From Novakomyces olei (Eukaryota > Ascomycota > Novakomycetes > Novakomycetales > Novakomycetaceae): DNA of 64,000 bases. The notes under the pieces were generated by a model. The model worked only from the letters and a program-made list of their open reading frames with translations. It searched no databases and was not told the DNA's origin. Location: the NCBI GenBank assembly GCA_016906335.1, contig JADEYG010000007.1, positions 2,000,001-2,064,000 on the forward strand, written 5' to 3'. The translations under genes and the position numbers were made by a program. Below are positions 11,113 to 22,327 of the stretch, piece by piece (the first letter of the stretch is position 1; each line of letters starts with the position of its first letter).

Positions 11113-11513
11113 TCGCTAAAGCTGCGTGTGTTTTGCCACTCTTCAGTCAAAAGTCGGCATTTTGTGTCGGTAAATATATTTAATTAAATAATTATTCATT
11201 TATTCATTTATTCATTTATTCATTTATTCATTTATTCATTTATTCATTTATTCATTTATTCATTTATTCATTTATTCATTTATTCATTTATTCATTTATT
11301 CATTTATTCATTTATTCATTTATTCATTTATTCATTTATTCATTTACTCCATATATATGCATTTTTATTCAAATTATAATTTATCATTAATATTTTTATT
11401 TGTTTTTGTTTTTGTTTTTGTTTTTGTCAATATTCATCTCATTTCAATCCATTCCAATTGCTCAGCAACGTTGATTGAATCCTTCGCGTCAACACTCATG
11501 ACGAATTAGGAGC
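11113..11513. other. Divergent intergenic region RPR2-like/Mis18
   Basis: 401 bp between divergent starts, almost half of it the octanucleotide repeat. Remaining DNA is AT-rich; promoters for both genes are inferred only from position. Confidence 0.4.
11186..11346. repeat. (ATTTATTC)n octanucleotide repeat
   Basis: About 20 near-perfect tandem copies of ATTTATTC, between the RPR2-like and Mis18 starts (divergent genes). It is followed by an AT-rich stretch and a (GTTTTT)n run near 11400-11426. Confidence 0.95.
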
Positions 11514-12107
11514 ATGTCGAACGGCGAGGTGCCAGTAGAAGGCCCAGTCGTATTTTCATGCCAATGTGGACGCATTATTGGCGATTCTTGGAATGGATCG
11601 TTACGCACAATGCACAAAGAACTAAATGCGTTCACACTTTCTGTTGTAGCAGATCAGGCGGTAGAGCTTGAAAATCTGCTGCGAACTCTGCCCGATGGTT
11701 CCAGGTAATGAGGCCGATTTTGTATTACACACAGGAAATTAATTAACCTCAGCTTTAACGCTATACTCTGTGCGGCATGTGGAAAACAGATTGGCAAATA
11801 TTTCCGCACTACGCATCGGCAGTACGATGATACCCGGGACATGTACTCGCTCGAAGCCGACAAGGTCACGCTGTACCAGCTGGGTACGGGAATGGTTAGG
11901 GAAAATGCGCTTCCAGACTCATTTCAAGGTGGTAACGGGGACGAGGAAGTGAGCCGTGTCAAGACTTTCTTGGTGGCTCTGTACGATCGCATACTCGGAT
12001 TGGAGTCCACTATTTCAGCTGCAAGTGAGAATGGGGTTGCAGATCTTAAAGCGCCTCACAAGGAGACTAGAAAGAGCAAAGCAGCTAATATTAATGATGA
12101 TGATTGA
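11514..12107 (+). CDS. mis18: Mis18 kinetochore protein (yippee/Mis18 domain)
   Basis: Mis18 primes centromeres for loading of the CENP-A histone. Exons are 11514-11704 and 11753-12107 (181 aa); the 48-nt intron has GTAATG, a TTAACC branch-like site and CTCAG. The yippee/Mis18 zinc fold shows VFSCQCGRIIGDS near residue 13 and ILCAACGKQIGKYFR after the intron, then RDMYSLEADKVTLYQLG, matching the family. A C-terminal helix follows (VKTFLVALYDRILGLESTIS, coiled-coil-like, as used for Mis18 oligomerisation). The tail is basic then acidic (NDDD). Confidence 0.88.
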
Positions 12108-12405
12108 GCGTAGACGGACATAAATAGAAGTAGTCCCCTTAAATTAAGATGATTTTGATATTTTGGGGGAAAAGAACATGTTTTTTCGTAAGCTACGAGG
12201 CAATTACAGCAAAATGCTCTTGAAAAGAACTAGAAGAATGAAGCATTCTAGTCTCCCGTACTAGTATTTGATTAATTGTGTGTATTCCATTATGAATTTA
12301 TAGTTATATTTATATTTATACTTATTTTTATTTTTATTTATTTTCTGTGATTTTCAAATCGGCTTTGTCGGTGTCAGGTTTCGCTCGGGACGGTTCCAGA
12401 ATGTA

Positions 12406-13183
12406 ATGCCTTTAGACGACGGATTTCGTAGTGCGCGACGCAAACGTAACAAGAATCCACGTGGTGATCAAATAAACGAGCACGAAAAATGCCGTCAACG
12501 ATGTGATCAATGCGTAAAGCAGTTGAGCCAAGACGCGTGGGCTTTAAGAACGTCGAGTACGTGAGACTACTGTTCCTTTTGTTTAGGCTTCTAACTTTCA
12601 AGAAACCTTTGATGAGCATTTCAAAGTGTGGAGCGAAACGTGGCTCAAAGATGACCGTGAAGGAATTGAGGTTTGGGTTCTTGGACTGGGTAGTGTGCAA
12701 GAGTCGGTAAAAAGTCGGTACCAGCTGGCTTTATTTCTATTGTTACAAAAGCAATTAGAATCTTGCGCAAATTTGAAAAGTGTGACGGCTTACGATCCGG
12801 TTACGAATGATGTCGATGCTTTTATTTTAGGAGAGTATGGTATTCATGTGGCAAAAGTTCCACCTGAGCTGACTCGGCCTTTATTGCTTTATATGCCTCA
12901 TTGTCCGACGTCACTTTACGAGCAAGTAGCAAGCAAACAGGGCCAGCAGCACATTTTCTTTGTGGGAAATGATCTGGCTATTTACCGTGAGGGTATGCCC
13001 CATACGCAGCTCAAGGCAAAATATCCCAGTATTTCTGCGATTCTAGAGCGTAAGGAAACCCGGATTATTTTTTATTACAAGGCTAATATTTTGTTAGAGG
13101 AAACGCTTTTTCGCACGGCTGCCCTAGACGAATGGCCAGCTCGTGGTGATGTATTTAATCATACTGCCTTGCAGTATTTCTAG
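12406..13183 (+). CDS. SRR1-like domain protein
   Basis: SRR1 family; plant SRR1 takes part in circadian and light signalling, and fungal members are poorly characterised. Proposed exons are 12406-12513 and 12587-13183 (234 aa). Donor GTAAAG and acceptor GTTTAG agree in phase and give a basic start (MPLDDGFRSARRKR) typical of the family. The core shows VLGLGS, SRYQLALFL, TAYDPV, FILGEYGIHV, LLYMPHCPTSLYEQV and FVGNDL, the usual SRR1 motif order. The first exon is less sure than the core; a start at 12510 would need an implausible 26-nt intron. Confidence 0.82.
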
Positions 13184-13476
13184 TCTAGTTGTGTTTGTAG
13201 ACTTGATCCTTTAATGCCGGTTGTTATCAAGGCAAAATTTTGGTTTGCGCTTTGGACAGAATGGAAAAAGCAATCCAATCTGCCTAAAATGAAATAGATG
13301 AATTTCGTCAAAAACAAATAAGATGAATTAATGTTTTGTCTCTGATTGGGACACCTAAAAGTTTAATCTTTTTTGCTCTGTCAATCGATATTCTTCTTTA
13401 TATACAATATTTACATTAATGCGTTGTTAAGAAGCATTGGTATTATGTACATCACCGTGCAAGCTCACCATTCATT

Positions 13477-14697
13477 CTAATATCGATGGCGCCCTTCATC
13501 AGCACGGCTTCTTTCCCGAGAACTATATCCACGGCCATACCGATCCGATTTGTCAGCCCTGTCGCGGTGGTCTTGTCGGTCCCGCCGGTCCGAGTAGCGG
13601 TCACGGTCTATTGGACGGGAATCACGGTTTTCTCTGCGGCGTGAATCTCGATCCTCCCTATGACGTGAATCTCGATCCTCCCTACGACGTGAGCCACGCT
13701 CCTCTCTGTCGCTCTTTGAATATTTGTCTGCGCTGTTTGAATATTCCCTTCTATAATCTTTTCCATGATCCTGTTCATGACTTTGCCCATTCCTACTGTA
13801 AGTCTTTTCTCCAGACTCTCTTCGGCTCTTCTCACTGTTTTCTGTCCTATCTCGTTTCGCATGGTTGATTGCATTCTCCTCACGAACTTCGCCAGTTCGC
13901 TTATTTACCATTACCACTGGGACATACGTCTTGTCGGCGCGCTTTTGCCTCTTTTTGTCCCCTTTACCCCAGGCACCAAGCTCCTGACCCGTCGCCTGCT
14001 GAGGCTTTGCTCCAATACCCAAAAACGCTGGTCGCTGTTCAAATTTCTTGCCATTATTCTGTAGCTCTTCTTCCCGCCAGCCCATTCCTCGAAGAAGAGC
14101 AGCGCCAAACTCTCCAACTGGAATACTTTCATACTGCTCTATTGTAGCCTCGTCCGGCCGCGAGGCTACATCGTGACGAAACGCACGCGTTTCGTCAATT
14201 GCCGCGTCTGTAGCCGTCGGGATAACAAGCCCTCTGTCTTTTGCACCTTTGCCTTGTGCTTCCAATTCTAAAGCTTGTATAGCCACTTGGTCCTCTGTCA
14301 ATTCTACTCGATCAGAGCTTTCGGCTCCAGCTTCTGATGCTTTAGCTGGAGCGCTTTCTTGTTCCTTATCTGATCGAGATATAAATTGCAGTCCCCACTT
14401 TGGTCTCTGCTCTTCTTCCCGCTTTTGCTCTTCTTCTGCGCTGATTACGCGAGCCGATTCGTCCCGGCGACGAGCTTCGCTGCGCCAGTCACGATTTGGC
14501 TGTGATGGAATCACTAATGGAGGCTTCTCCTCGCTGATTTGGCTGAAATCTTTTACTTCTTTACCGTTCTGAGCGTCGTCATCCTCACCTGCTGGCTCAG
14601 ATCCGAACGGCGTATAGACTGGACGCTGAGGCTGCCGCCGACCAGGTCCGAGCGACAAAGACAATGGAGCTCGAACAGGACCCGTGTCTGTGGGCAT
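13477..14697 (-). CDS. SPP2: Spliceosome factor Spp2/GPKOW-like G-patch protein
   Basis: Spp2 activates the DEAH helicase Prp2 just before the first splicing step. Intronless, 406 aa. The N-terminus is low in order. The middle has WGLQFISR and the Spp2 core YESIPVGEFGAALLRGMGW (about 188-206), which is the G-patch-like part that binds Prp2. The C-terminal 120 residues are an Arg/Asp/Ser tail with repeated RREDRDSRH units, corresponding to short DNA repeats around 13650-13700. The length and core position fit fungal members; the long RD/RS tail is larger than in yeast Spp2. Head-to-head with MET30. Confidence 0.9.
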   Translation of the reverse strand: MPTDTGPVRAPLSLSLGPGRRQPQRPVYTPFGSEPAGEDDDAQNGKEVKDFSQISEEKPPLVIPSQPNRDWRSEARRRDESARVISAEEEQKREEEQRPKWGLQFISRSDKEQESAPAKASEAGAESSDRVELTEDQVAIQALELEAQGKGAKDRGLVIPTATDAAIDETRAFRHDVASRPDEATIEQYESIPVGEFGAALLRGMGWREEELQNNGKKFEQRPAFLGIGAKPQQATGQELGAWGKGDKKRQKRADKTYVPVVMVNKRTGEVREENAINHAKRDRTENSEKSRRESGEKTYSRNGQSHEQDHGKDYRREYSNSADKYSKSDREERGSRRREDRDSRHREDRDSRRRENRDSRPIDRDRYSDRRDRQDHRDRADKSDRYGRGYSSRERSRADEGRHRY

Positions 14698-15603
14698 ATT
14701 GCTAAAGGCAGCAGCTCGTAATGATCTCTATGTTTGGCAATATTATACTTTTATTCCAGCTTTATTATTTAGTTAGCTATTGTACTTATTAAAGATTTAT
14801 TTAGTGTAATTATAATTAGTCTGACGTTGATATTATATTATGGCTCCATACGAATATATGAACTACAGCTTCAATAATTTTGTACTCTAATTCATAGTCG
14901 ATAGAGAGCAATTGAGCAATTAGATGTGAGCAGGTTTGCGAAGAAGAGTGTACCTAGCGTCCAAATAGTATTGGCATTCCGTATGGTAACAATTTTGGCA
15001 GGTGGAGTAGCGATTTACAAGGCCCAAAGTAAAAATGCTTTGGCTAAAGTCGTGTGCTATACACTATTGTGTTACTACTGCCCTCAACTAGTGGATCGCT
15101 ACTCTACTCCACCACTGTATCCTAAGTTGTTACGTAAAGCCGCAATAAGAATATATTTACACGGTAGATCGACATGTCGCGATACATTTATTAAATTCCA
15201 AAGAGTGCGATTAATGCGCCATGACAAATGGATCTCATAACAGGAAATAGGTTGAATGATCTGCTTGCGTGATGATAGATGATGATGGATGATGACACTA
15301 TCATTAGTTGCTTTTGACAGCCGTATTAGATAATAATGGCAAACCCATATAACGCTATTATCATCAGTCTTCAGTCATTACTTTAATTCTGACAATATCG
15401 ACTTGTTTGCCATATCGCACGCAATTTTGAACAGGGTTTTCCGGTTTTTCCTCGATAGGTGGAGGGATGCTTGGATATTTTGACATTTAATTAATAAAGA
15501 ATATAATAGACGGCGCGAAGGAAGGTCAACGGCCGTTGCCCTACAGTCCGCAACCACGATTTAAAAGTCGGAAAAAACTGAGAAAAGGAGGAAAATTAGG
15601 GAG
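14698..15603. other. Divergent intergenic region SPP2/MET30
   Basis: About 900 bp between divergent starts. An open frame at 14926-15240 (+) has no ATG for its first 19 codons and no recognised family. A 40-codon ATG frame lies at 15487-15365 (-), listed separately. A GATGATAGATGATGATGG run lies near 15270. Confidence 0.4.
15365..15487 (-). CDS. Possible 40-aa small ORF
   Basis: ATG at 15487 opens 40 codons, starting MSKYPSIPPPIEEKPENP and ending KVMTED. The composition (Pro/Glu-rich then basic) looks protein-like rather than random AT-rich DNA. A GTAATG near the end could be a donor to a further exon. No family was recognised. Confidence 0.2.
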
Positions 15604-17873
15604 ATGCCAGAACATTCAACTGCCTTGGATGACGATGCTCTGCAGGCCTACTTCACGCACCCACGGAGCAGCTCTTGGAGCGAAAGCAAGTCAGAAACAA
15701 ACCACAATCTGAATGGTGGAACTCTTGCTGAGAAATTTACACAATCCGATGCTATCGATTCACCAGCCGCAGAGACAGTTGTCGAAGAGCCAAAAACAAA
15801 ACTCTGTTATCGCCATCACGCTCGCTCTCGGTGTTTGAGCGCAGCAAAGACTGACGCCGATGCTATGCGGGATATACAGTCGGTAAGGTTACCATTTAAA
15901 ATTTAAAATGTTTATTCTATTTTGTGTTTTGTATCTGTTTGGAATATTTTTTGGAAATTTTTGGAATAGCTCACTGTTGGGTTGTCGAGGGTTTAGGGTT
16001 TGCTGTGACGAGATTATTGTCTTGTTTCATGTCGAATTTACTGTTTGTCTGTTTCTACTATACCGTTTCTTTTAAAAATGGATTGTTGATTTTGCTCAAA
16101 TTTGTTTTACACAAATGAATACCTTTTTGTGCTCTTTGCCTTTGCTTGTTAAAGCATAATCTAATCGAGCAGAGAATGGCAGGTTTAGCAGAGCACGAGC
16201 AGCGTGCTGTATCACAAATATGGTCGGTATTCAGTGCGGCACCGACTCAGCAACGTATGCTGATGCTAAAGGGCATTTTGTCACAGTGTTGTTTCTCGGA
16301 ACTATCATACTTATCGAACGAGGTGAACCATATGTTGCGCATCGATTTCCTTTACGCACTTCCACCAGAAATTGCCTTTAAAATTTTATTCTATTTGGAC
16401 GCCTCTAGTCTTTGTGCAGCTGCCCAAGTTTCCCGTCGCTGGAAAACTTTGGCGGACGATGACCTTGTATGGCACCGAATGTGCGAACAGCACATTGATC
16501 GAAAATGTACAAAATGCGGATGGGGTCTTCCCCTGTTAGAGCGTAGACGGTTACGAGCTTACCGCAGGAAAATGCAACAGCAGCAACAGAAATCTGATCA
16601 GAAGGCAAATGGCAAAATAATCGATTCTTGCCTATTGCTTGATCAGCCGGTCGGCCCAGCAAACAGGTCTTTCTCGGATCAGCCATCACTGCCTAGCTCT
16701 GGAGGCGAAACGACAGACCAGCCTAAATCAGGTGCACGTAGTTCCACGCTGCAGCCATCTGATGAGACTGATGCAAATGGAAAACGTAAAATGCAAGAGC
16801 GCGAAGACGATGGCTGTGGATCTCTGCCTAATGTTTCTCAAGCTTCAAGAGCCTGGAAAGACGTTTACTCTGAACGTTGTAAGATTGAGAGAAATTGGCG
16901 AAAATTAAACTATGTTAAACGAGAGTACCGTCGTCATACTGCAGCTGTTACCTGCCTTCATATTGAAGACGAGGAGCGATTTGATTCAGGTCATGCTCCT
17001 AATTCTGGTGTTATGGTATCTGGCTCATCAGATGGGACTATCCTTGTCTGGTGTATGCGTACGGGCACAGTAGTACAAACACTCAAAGGCCATACCGCTC
17101 CCGTAAGATGCCTACAGTTTGACGATTGTAAGCTCTTTTCCGGGGACGAAGAAGGTTTTATTCTTGGCTGGGATTACCATACGGGTCAGTGTATTTCCAA
17201 GTTGGAGGCTCATTCAGACGCAGTGACGGCTCTTCAGTTTGATGGCAGTATTCTCATCTCTGGATCCGCTGATAAGACTGTAAAGCTATGGGATTTTGGA
17301 GCGAAAACTTGCTGTGTCCTGCGCGGCCACACAAAGGCGGTGAATACTGTCAAATTTGATGCGTCGGCTAAAGTTGCATACTCAGGATCAGACGATTCAA
17401 CGGTACGGCTGTGGAACACTGAGACCCGTGAGTGTATTGGCACAATTGCAGCTCATGTAGGCCCCGTAGAGTCTATTGTCTTGTTGCCCTCGCGCGATGC
17501 TCCAGAACAGGGGGAGACTGATAAAAAAGATGGGAGAGTGCGATCGAGTGTGGACACAATAGCCACTTCTTCCATGGACTGTACCATAAAATGTTGGGAT
17601 GGAACCATGCAGCACTGCCGTAGGACTCTATTCGGACACATTGAGCCTGTAATTGCTCTGGCTGGTGATTCCTTACACCTTCTCTCTGCTTCCTTGGACC
17701 ATACACTAAAGCTGTGGGACGTTCAGGGCGGAGAATGTAAGCATACGCTCACTATTCCGGCCACCAATGGCACACCGACATCGATTGCTCTGTCAGATAG
17801 ACATATTGTATACGGCGACGAGGACGGACGGCTCTCCTTACTCGATTTTTCTTCCGCCGAACCGAAAAAGTGA
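15604..17873 (+). CDS. MET30: F-box/WD40 protein MET30/SconB
   Basis: Substrate adaptor of an SCF ubiquitin ligase that controls sulphur-amino-acid metabolism (sconB in Aspergillus, Met30 in yeast). Exons are 15604-15882 and about 16155-17873 (665 aa); a second in-frame acceptor at 16172 is possible. Exon 1 ends with the MET30-type CYRHHARSRC segment. Exon 2 has the conserved SQIWSVFSAAP region, an F-box (IDFLYALPPEIAFKILFYLD, then AAQVSRRWKTLADDD), the hallmark CTKCGWGLPLLERRRLR, and seven WD40 repeats to the C-terminus. A Lys/Gln-rich linker (about 235-325) separates F-box and propeller. The 272-nt intron is long for this window and contains a GGTTTAGGGTTT motif. Confidence 0.93.
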
Positions 17874-19555
17874 AACTTTGCTGGTTTTGACGGCAAGAAT
17901 CTACAGATTTCTTTTTTTTTGTAAATATTTATACGTCCCTGGTTGTACATATGTACGGTTCGTATTTAGTCCGCGAGCACAGGAGCGCAAGAGTATCTCC
18001 CTTGTTTGATACATTGTATAGTACATTAATGTTATCAGTTTTTCGTATTGCGTTTGAAATTTCCCATTCGTAATAATCAGTGCTAGGTTATTGGGGGAAT
18101 TCACTTTGCATCAGCATTGGCTGCCAGAGTGAAGAGGTGGATTGCAGTGTTCGCTAATCGAGCGCAGGCGACGATTTTGTGTACGGGTAACGAAGATTAC
18201 CTTGCAAAGTTACATTCTAATATTTATCTACTAAGGAGTTTATTGTAATATAATTCAAAACTCGACAAGAATAATATAATAAAATAATGTTAGTATAAAA
18301 TTTTTATACGATAGAGCCTCGTATCAAGTCCTTATCGCATGCCTTGCGGTGGTAGGTAGTTTTGATGATGCTCCTTCATATTAACTATATAATTAACGAT
18401 ATATAATTAACGATATATGAAAACTATATTAAGAACTAAATAACAAAATATATATGACTATGATTTCCTGGTCTTACTGTTGTCGAAATGCCGACTCTTT
18501 AGTTGTCGATGATAGCCACACCAATTTCAAACGGTGTCTAGTTTTTCAATACAACTAGCTCTACTCATTGTTAGTAAACATTCAAGGCCTTGGCCTTGAG
18601 ACGTGTATAGCCACATATCCTTTTTTCCTTAATCCGAGTCTAAACGCGTCGCAGAAAACGGGGGTACAAACCCTTTTCTCTTTCACGGGGTAGACACCCG
18701 ATAACGTCAGAGAGTTTTCAAATAATTTAAATGTCATATAGCTTAATATTAGCAGCCGTGATTAGTTCTTGTTACTGTGCTCAATAATAAACCTATTGCC
18801 ATTTAACCCTCTATTCCTGCTGAAATCATTTACCCTCCATTTGCCTGTTTACAAACTTGCTATGCTATACGTGGCCAGACCCAGCTTGAGCGCGATGCTA
18901 GCCTATATTGGCCTCTGAAACGCACGACATTGCTGCAAAAATTCAGAAAATTCCTTCTCCCTGATCGAAGATGCCCCTTGTGCGCGTGGATTCGGCCAAA
19001 AGTTTACCAATTTGTCCTAACATTTTATTCATTCTAGCCTTCAAGAGTAAAATAATCTAGCCAGTAGCAAAATGTTAATACAAATTTCTCTCCGACACCA
19101 ATAATACTTGATTATACTCGTCATTTTTTCCAAGTAATCATTCCAGCTAACCCCCCAAAATGCATATCCGAATTTCTGACGTGTACCGAAAACTCGGTTA
19201 GAGCTACATGGCTCGATACGATTACCATATTGGGCCAGTGCGCGTCTCTATAATCACAAAACGGTGATAATAGCACAAATTAATTTATTCGCGATTAGCG
19301 CGTCTGTCAATAGAGTGAAAGCGAATTAGATATATAAATTCAGAGCTGGCCATGCAAAAGATGTCCTCGTTTTTGAGAGAAAGTAAAGATCTCAAACTTG
19401 CTGGGCTTTGAGAGTAACGGGTTTGCAGAACAAACCAGTTCGCCTTCATTAAATATCACATTTACCGAGTTCAAAGTCGCGGCAGTATACGCTTTTAAGC
19501 AAGTCTTAACTTTCTATACCCATTTGGCTCTGGAAATTTCTGATTATTTTTCACT
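17874..19555. other. Longest intergenic gap, no gene recognised
   Basis: About 1.7 kb with no convincing exon on either strand, no tRNA or rRNA, and no terminal repeats of a transposon. It is the longest gene-free stretch in the window. The right end carries the promoter of the GH128-like gene. A long regulatory region or an unrecognised non-coding RNA cannot be excluded. Confidence 0.5.
19330..19340 (+). promoter_or_regulatory. TATA box candidate for the GH128-like gene
   Basis: GATATATAAAT about 220 bp upstream of the ATG at 19556, the clearest TATA element seen before a gene in this window. This fits an inducible secreted-protein gene, by inference. Confidence 0.4.
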
Positions 19556-21778
19556 ATGCGCCTTTTCCCTATCGCCTCGGTGATAGCTACGGTGGCGCAG
19601 ATAGAAATCGTGCAAGAGACAGATGCGCCAGAAGCCGTCTTCATTCATGGCTTTGAGCCACCGTTGGGCCTCGGCAATAAGATCGCTGTTCGCGATACCG
19701 AAGCTTTCATTGCGGCTTTCCGTACGTCGAGTTACTCACCAGAAGCTTGCGCATACCTGTGCACACTGGCAGCCGACTGCGAATATTTCCAAGTTTGGCA
19801 GAAAAACGATATTAATCACTGCTCCATTTTCAATCGCACTATAGACAACGATTTGCTTGTTGCCGAACAGAACGTCTCGCATTCGTTCGCTTACATTGTC
19901 TCTCTCAGGGACAGTTGGAGAGAAACTGCTGCCCTACTTATACGCCATCCTGGGCGTGCTTACGTGATTTATCGGAATGGCCAATACTTGACGGATGAAA
20001 GTTCATATGTTTCGTACACTGTAGGGCTTGATGCACCTGCCACTGCACTACCGCCCTCTGTGGCATGCCCAGCTTGTGTCCTTGGCTCAAATACGGCGGT
20101 CGCAAATCAAGCTTCTGCTATTGCGAACGGACAAGCTCTTCCTACTGCGACCAGCGGGCCGAACAGTAGAACGAACAGTGAGTCGAACAGTGAGTCGAGC
20201 AGCGATTCGAACAACGGGTGGAACAGCGGGCCGAACAGTAGAACGAACAGTGAGTCGAGTAGCGGGTCGAGCAACGGATGGAACAGTGGAACGAACAGTA
20301 GAACGAACAGTGAGTCGAGAAGCGGGTCGAGCAGCGATTCGAGCAACGGATGGAACAGTGGAACGAACAGTAGAACGAACAATGAGTCGAGCAGCGGGTC
20401 GAGCAATGAATCAAGTAGATCAAGCAATTCAGATGGATCAAATAGCTCCGGTGAATCAAGGAGCCCTAATAATCAAATCAGTGTATCGTCATCGACCACC
20501 CCTTCTGCAACGTCCTCTCTTGCTAACCCAACCTCGGCTTATGCTGATTCAACGTCAGGATTTTCGTCCATGGCAGACTTGGTGGCTGCATCAACTGGAG
20601 GCAACGATGGCCAAGACAACTCTACGGTTTCAAGGCCAACTGCTTCAGCAACGAGGTCAAACTCTTTTCTATTTGGAGGGGCAAGTTGGAGTCTTTCAAG
20701 CTTGATTCAAGCAAGCAGGGGAAGCTCGCAATCGCCTGTCCCGACTACGTCATCCTCTTCTGTCATAGCGAACGCTAATGGCGCGAGTCTGTCGACAAGC
20801 TCAGGTGTGGAAACAAGTAACTCTGAGGCAAGAGGTTCCACCTCTGACACTAACACCGCATTGACCCCCACCAGCACTACCCCTACATCAACCCCCACCA
20901 GCACTACCCCCACATCAGCCCCCACCAGCACTACCCCCACATCAACCCGCACACCCAATCTTGGAACAGCGCGCAAATCTCTGCCGGGCCCTTCCAAGAA
21001 ACGTGGCCTAGCATGGTCGTTTCTCTACTCAAATTCTGATTGGTCGCTGTTCTCCGAAGCAGCAGGTGCCGGTAAGATCACGTGGGTATACAACTGGGAG
21101 CTCTGGGACTCACGACCACGCCCTAGAAATTCGGTCCCAAACATTGACAAGTTGGACTTCGTTTTGACTGTCGCGAGTGGCGCAAGGGCCGACTTAATGC
21201 TGGACAGTATAATGAAATATAGAAGAGGATGGGGCCTATCATCCAGATCTATTATGGGCTTCAATCAGCCCGACGACGACACAAAGGACAATATCACAGC
21301 CACGGAGGCGGCCCTTCTATGGAACAATTATATGGACCTGGCGCGCGAGGAGAGCAGCATCCGATGCGGAGCTCCGGCGGTTACAAACTCCGGGTGGCCG
21401 GGCAAGCAATGGTTCGCAAATTGGATCAGTGAATGTGAACAGAATTACGGCGGCTGCGCATATGACTTTATCCCGCTTCACTGGTACGGGACTAACATTG
21501 CCGATTTCCGAGAATGGGTCCGGTACTGGCAGAAGACGTACAGCCGACCCGTGTGGGTTACAGAATTTGCTTATACAAACTGGGATCCTTTAAATCAGCC
21601 GTTATTGGAAGATGTGGAACAGTTTATGACGGAGGCTCTGACCTTCCTCGACGGCAATAAGGGAGTTGAACGGTACGCTTGGTTTAGTCCTTTTTACGAG
21701 GATAGTCTAGTCGGTGCCAATAACCGTCTTTTCTGGAATGGGGAGCTCACAGATCTCGGACGGATGTACATCGGGTAG
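19556..21778 (+). CDS. Secreted/wall Ser-rich protein with GH128 (Glyco_hydro_cc) domain
   Basis: Intronless, 740 aa. A short signal peptide (MRLFPIASVIATVAQ) leads to a Cys-containing N-terminal domain (about 50-110, YSPEACAYLC...CEYF) resembling PAN/WSC-like modules. A very Ser/Asn/Thr-rich linker follows (about 190-470) with repeats such as TNSESSSGSSNGWNSG and TSTTPTSTP, probably heavily O-glycosylated. The C-terminal 260 residues are a Glyco_hydro_cc/GH128 barrel: GLAWSFLYS, ITWVYNWELW, PLHWYG, PVWVTEFAYTNW, YAWFSPF. The family motif GFNEPD appears as GFNQPD, so the usual catalytic acid/base Glu is Gln, while the presumed nucleophile Glu (WVTEF) remains. It may bind rather than cut beta-1,3-glucan. 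Confidence 0.85.
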   Translation: MRLFPIASVIATVAQIEIVQETDAPEAVFIHGFEPPLGLGNKIAVRDTEAFIAAFRTSSYSPEACAYLCTLAADCEYFQVWQKNDINHCSIFNRTIDNDLLVAEQNVSHSFAYIVSLRDSWRETAALLIRHPGRAYVIYRNGQYLTDESSYVSYTVGLDAPATALPPSVACPACVLGSNTAVANQASAIANGQALPTATSGPNSRTNSESNSESSSDSNNGWNSGPNSRTNSESSSGSSNGWNSGTNSRTNSESRSGSSSDSSNGWNSGTNSRTNNESSSGSSNESSRSSNSDGSNSSGESRSPNNQISVSSSTTPSATSSLANPTSAYADSTSGFSSMADLVAASTGGNDGQDNSTVSRPTASATRSNSFLFGGASWSLSSLIQASRGSSQSPVPTTSSSSVIANANGASLSTSSGVETSNSEARGSTSDTNTALTPTSTTPTSTPTSTTPTSAPTSTTPTSTRTPNLGTARKSLPGPSKKRGLAWSFLYSNSDWSLFSEAAGAGKITWVYNWELWDSRPRPRNSVPNIDKLDFVLTVASGARADLMLDSIMKYRRGWGLSSRSIMGFNQPDDDTKDNITATEAALLWNNYMDLAREESSIRCGAPAVTNSGWPGKQWFANWISECEQNYGGCAYDFIPLHWYGTNIADFREWVRYWQKTYSRPVWVTEFAYTNWDPLNQPLLEDVEQFMTEALTFLDGNKGVERYAWFSPFYEDSLVGANNRLFWNGELTDLGRMYIG
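20160..20410 (+). repeat. In-gene degenerate tandem repeat (Ser/Asn-rich linker)
   Basis: Repeated 15-, 30- and 45-bp units built from GAACAGTGAGTCGAGCAGCG-like blocks inside the GH128-like gene. Units differ by whole codons, so length change keeps the frame. Confidence 0.85.
20870..20950 (+). repeat. In-gene tandem repeat, Thr/Pro/Ser linker
   Basis: About three copies of a 27-bp unit containing ACCAGCACTACCCCCACATC, coding for TSTTPTS(A/T)P. In frame and probably length-variable. Confidence 0.8.
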
Positions 21779-22327
21779 GAAGGAAGAATAAAAGGTGGAA
21801 TTGATTTAATTTAAAAAACTGAAAAAAAGAGAAGGAAGAAAAAGACCAAGAAAAAAAAATAGAGAAAACTGTAAATGTATTTTGTACGTTTTCTCGCAAT
21901 GACGATTCAATAGACACGAATACTCATTGTGCCGTTTGATACATTGGTTGGGTTAATGACACGAGTCTTTGGGTACTCGAGCAGTCATTATGGGATTTTT
22001 ATTTGAAAAACTTTACTTGGAAAACCGGGATACCCAGCGCAGTTTATATAAAATAAAATATATTGATACTTTTAAACCCTTTCCTCACACATAAACCAGT
22101 AGATTTTTGTCTAAACAAAAGCGATCTGTGATCAAGACTGTTTGGCTCTACGAAATTGTAATACCACACACGATTAAACGTGTGTGTATAATTTATACAT
22201 TTTTGTTTATAAAACAAACCGCTACTTGCATCTAATCCGTATACTTTATGTATAACGATAATAAATCATTATTTGTGTGCATGGCGGCTATACGTACATT
22301 CCCGTGCGTGCAAACCCGCTGCTCCGG
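21779..22327. other. Convergent intergenic region GH128-like/RPB2
   Basis: About 550 bp between two 3' ends, with purine-rich tracts near 21815-21865 and an AT-rich part. Probably 3' UTRs only. Confidence 0.45.

Noticed and set aside
14926-15240. 104-codon open frame between SPP2 and MET30
   Set aside because: Begins with GTG, has its first ATG 19 codons in, no recognised motif, and lies in promoter sequence.
20107-20459. Leu/Phe- and Ser/Cys-rich antisense ORFs in the GH128-like gene
   Set aside because: Shadow of the Ser/Asn repeat on the opposite strand.
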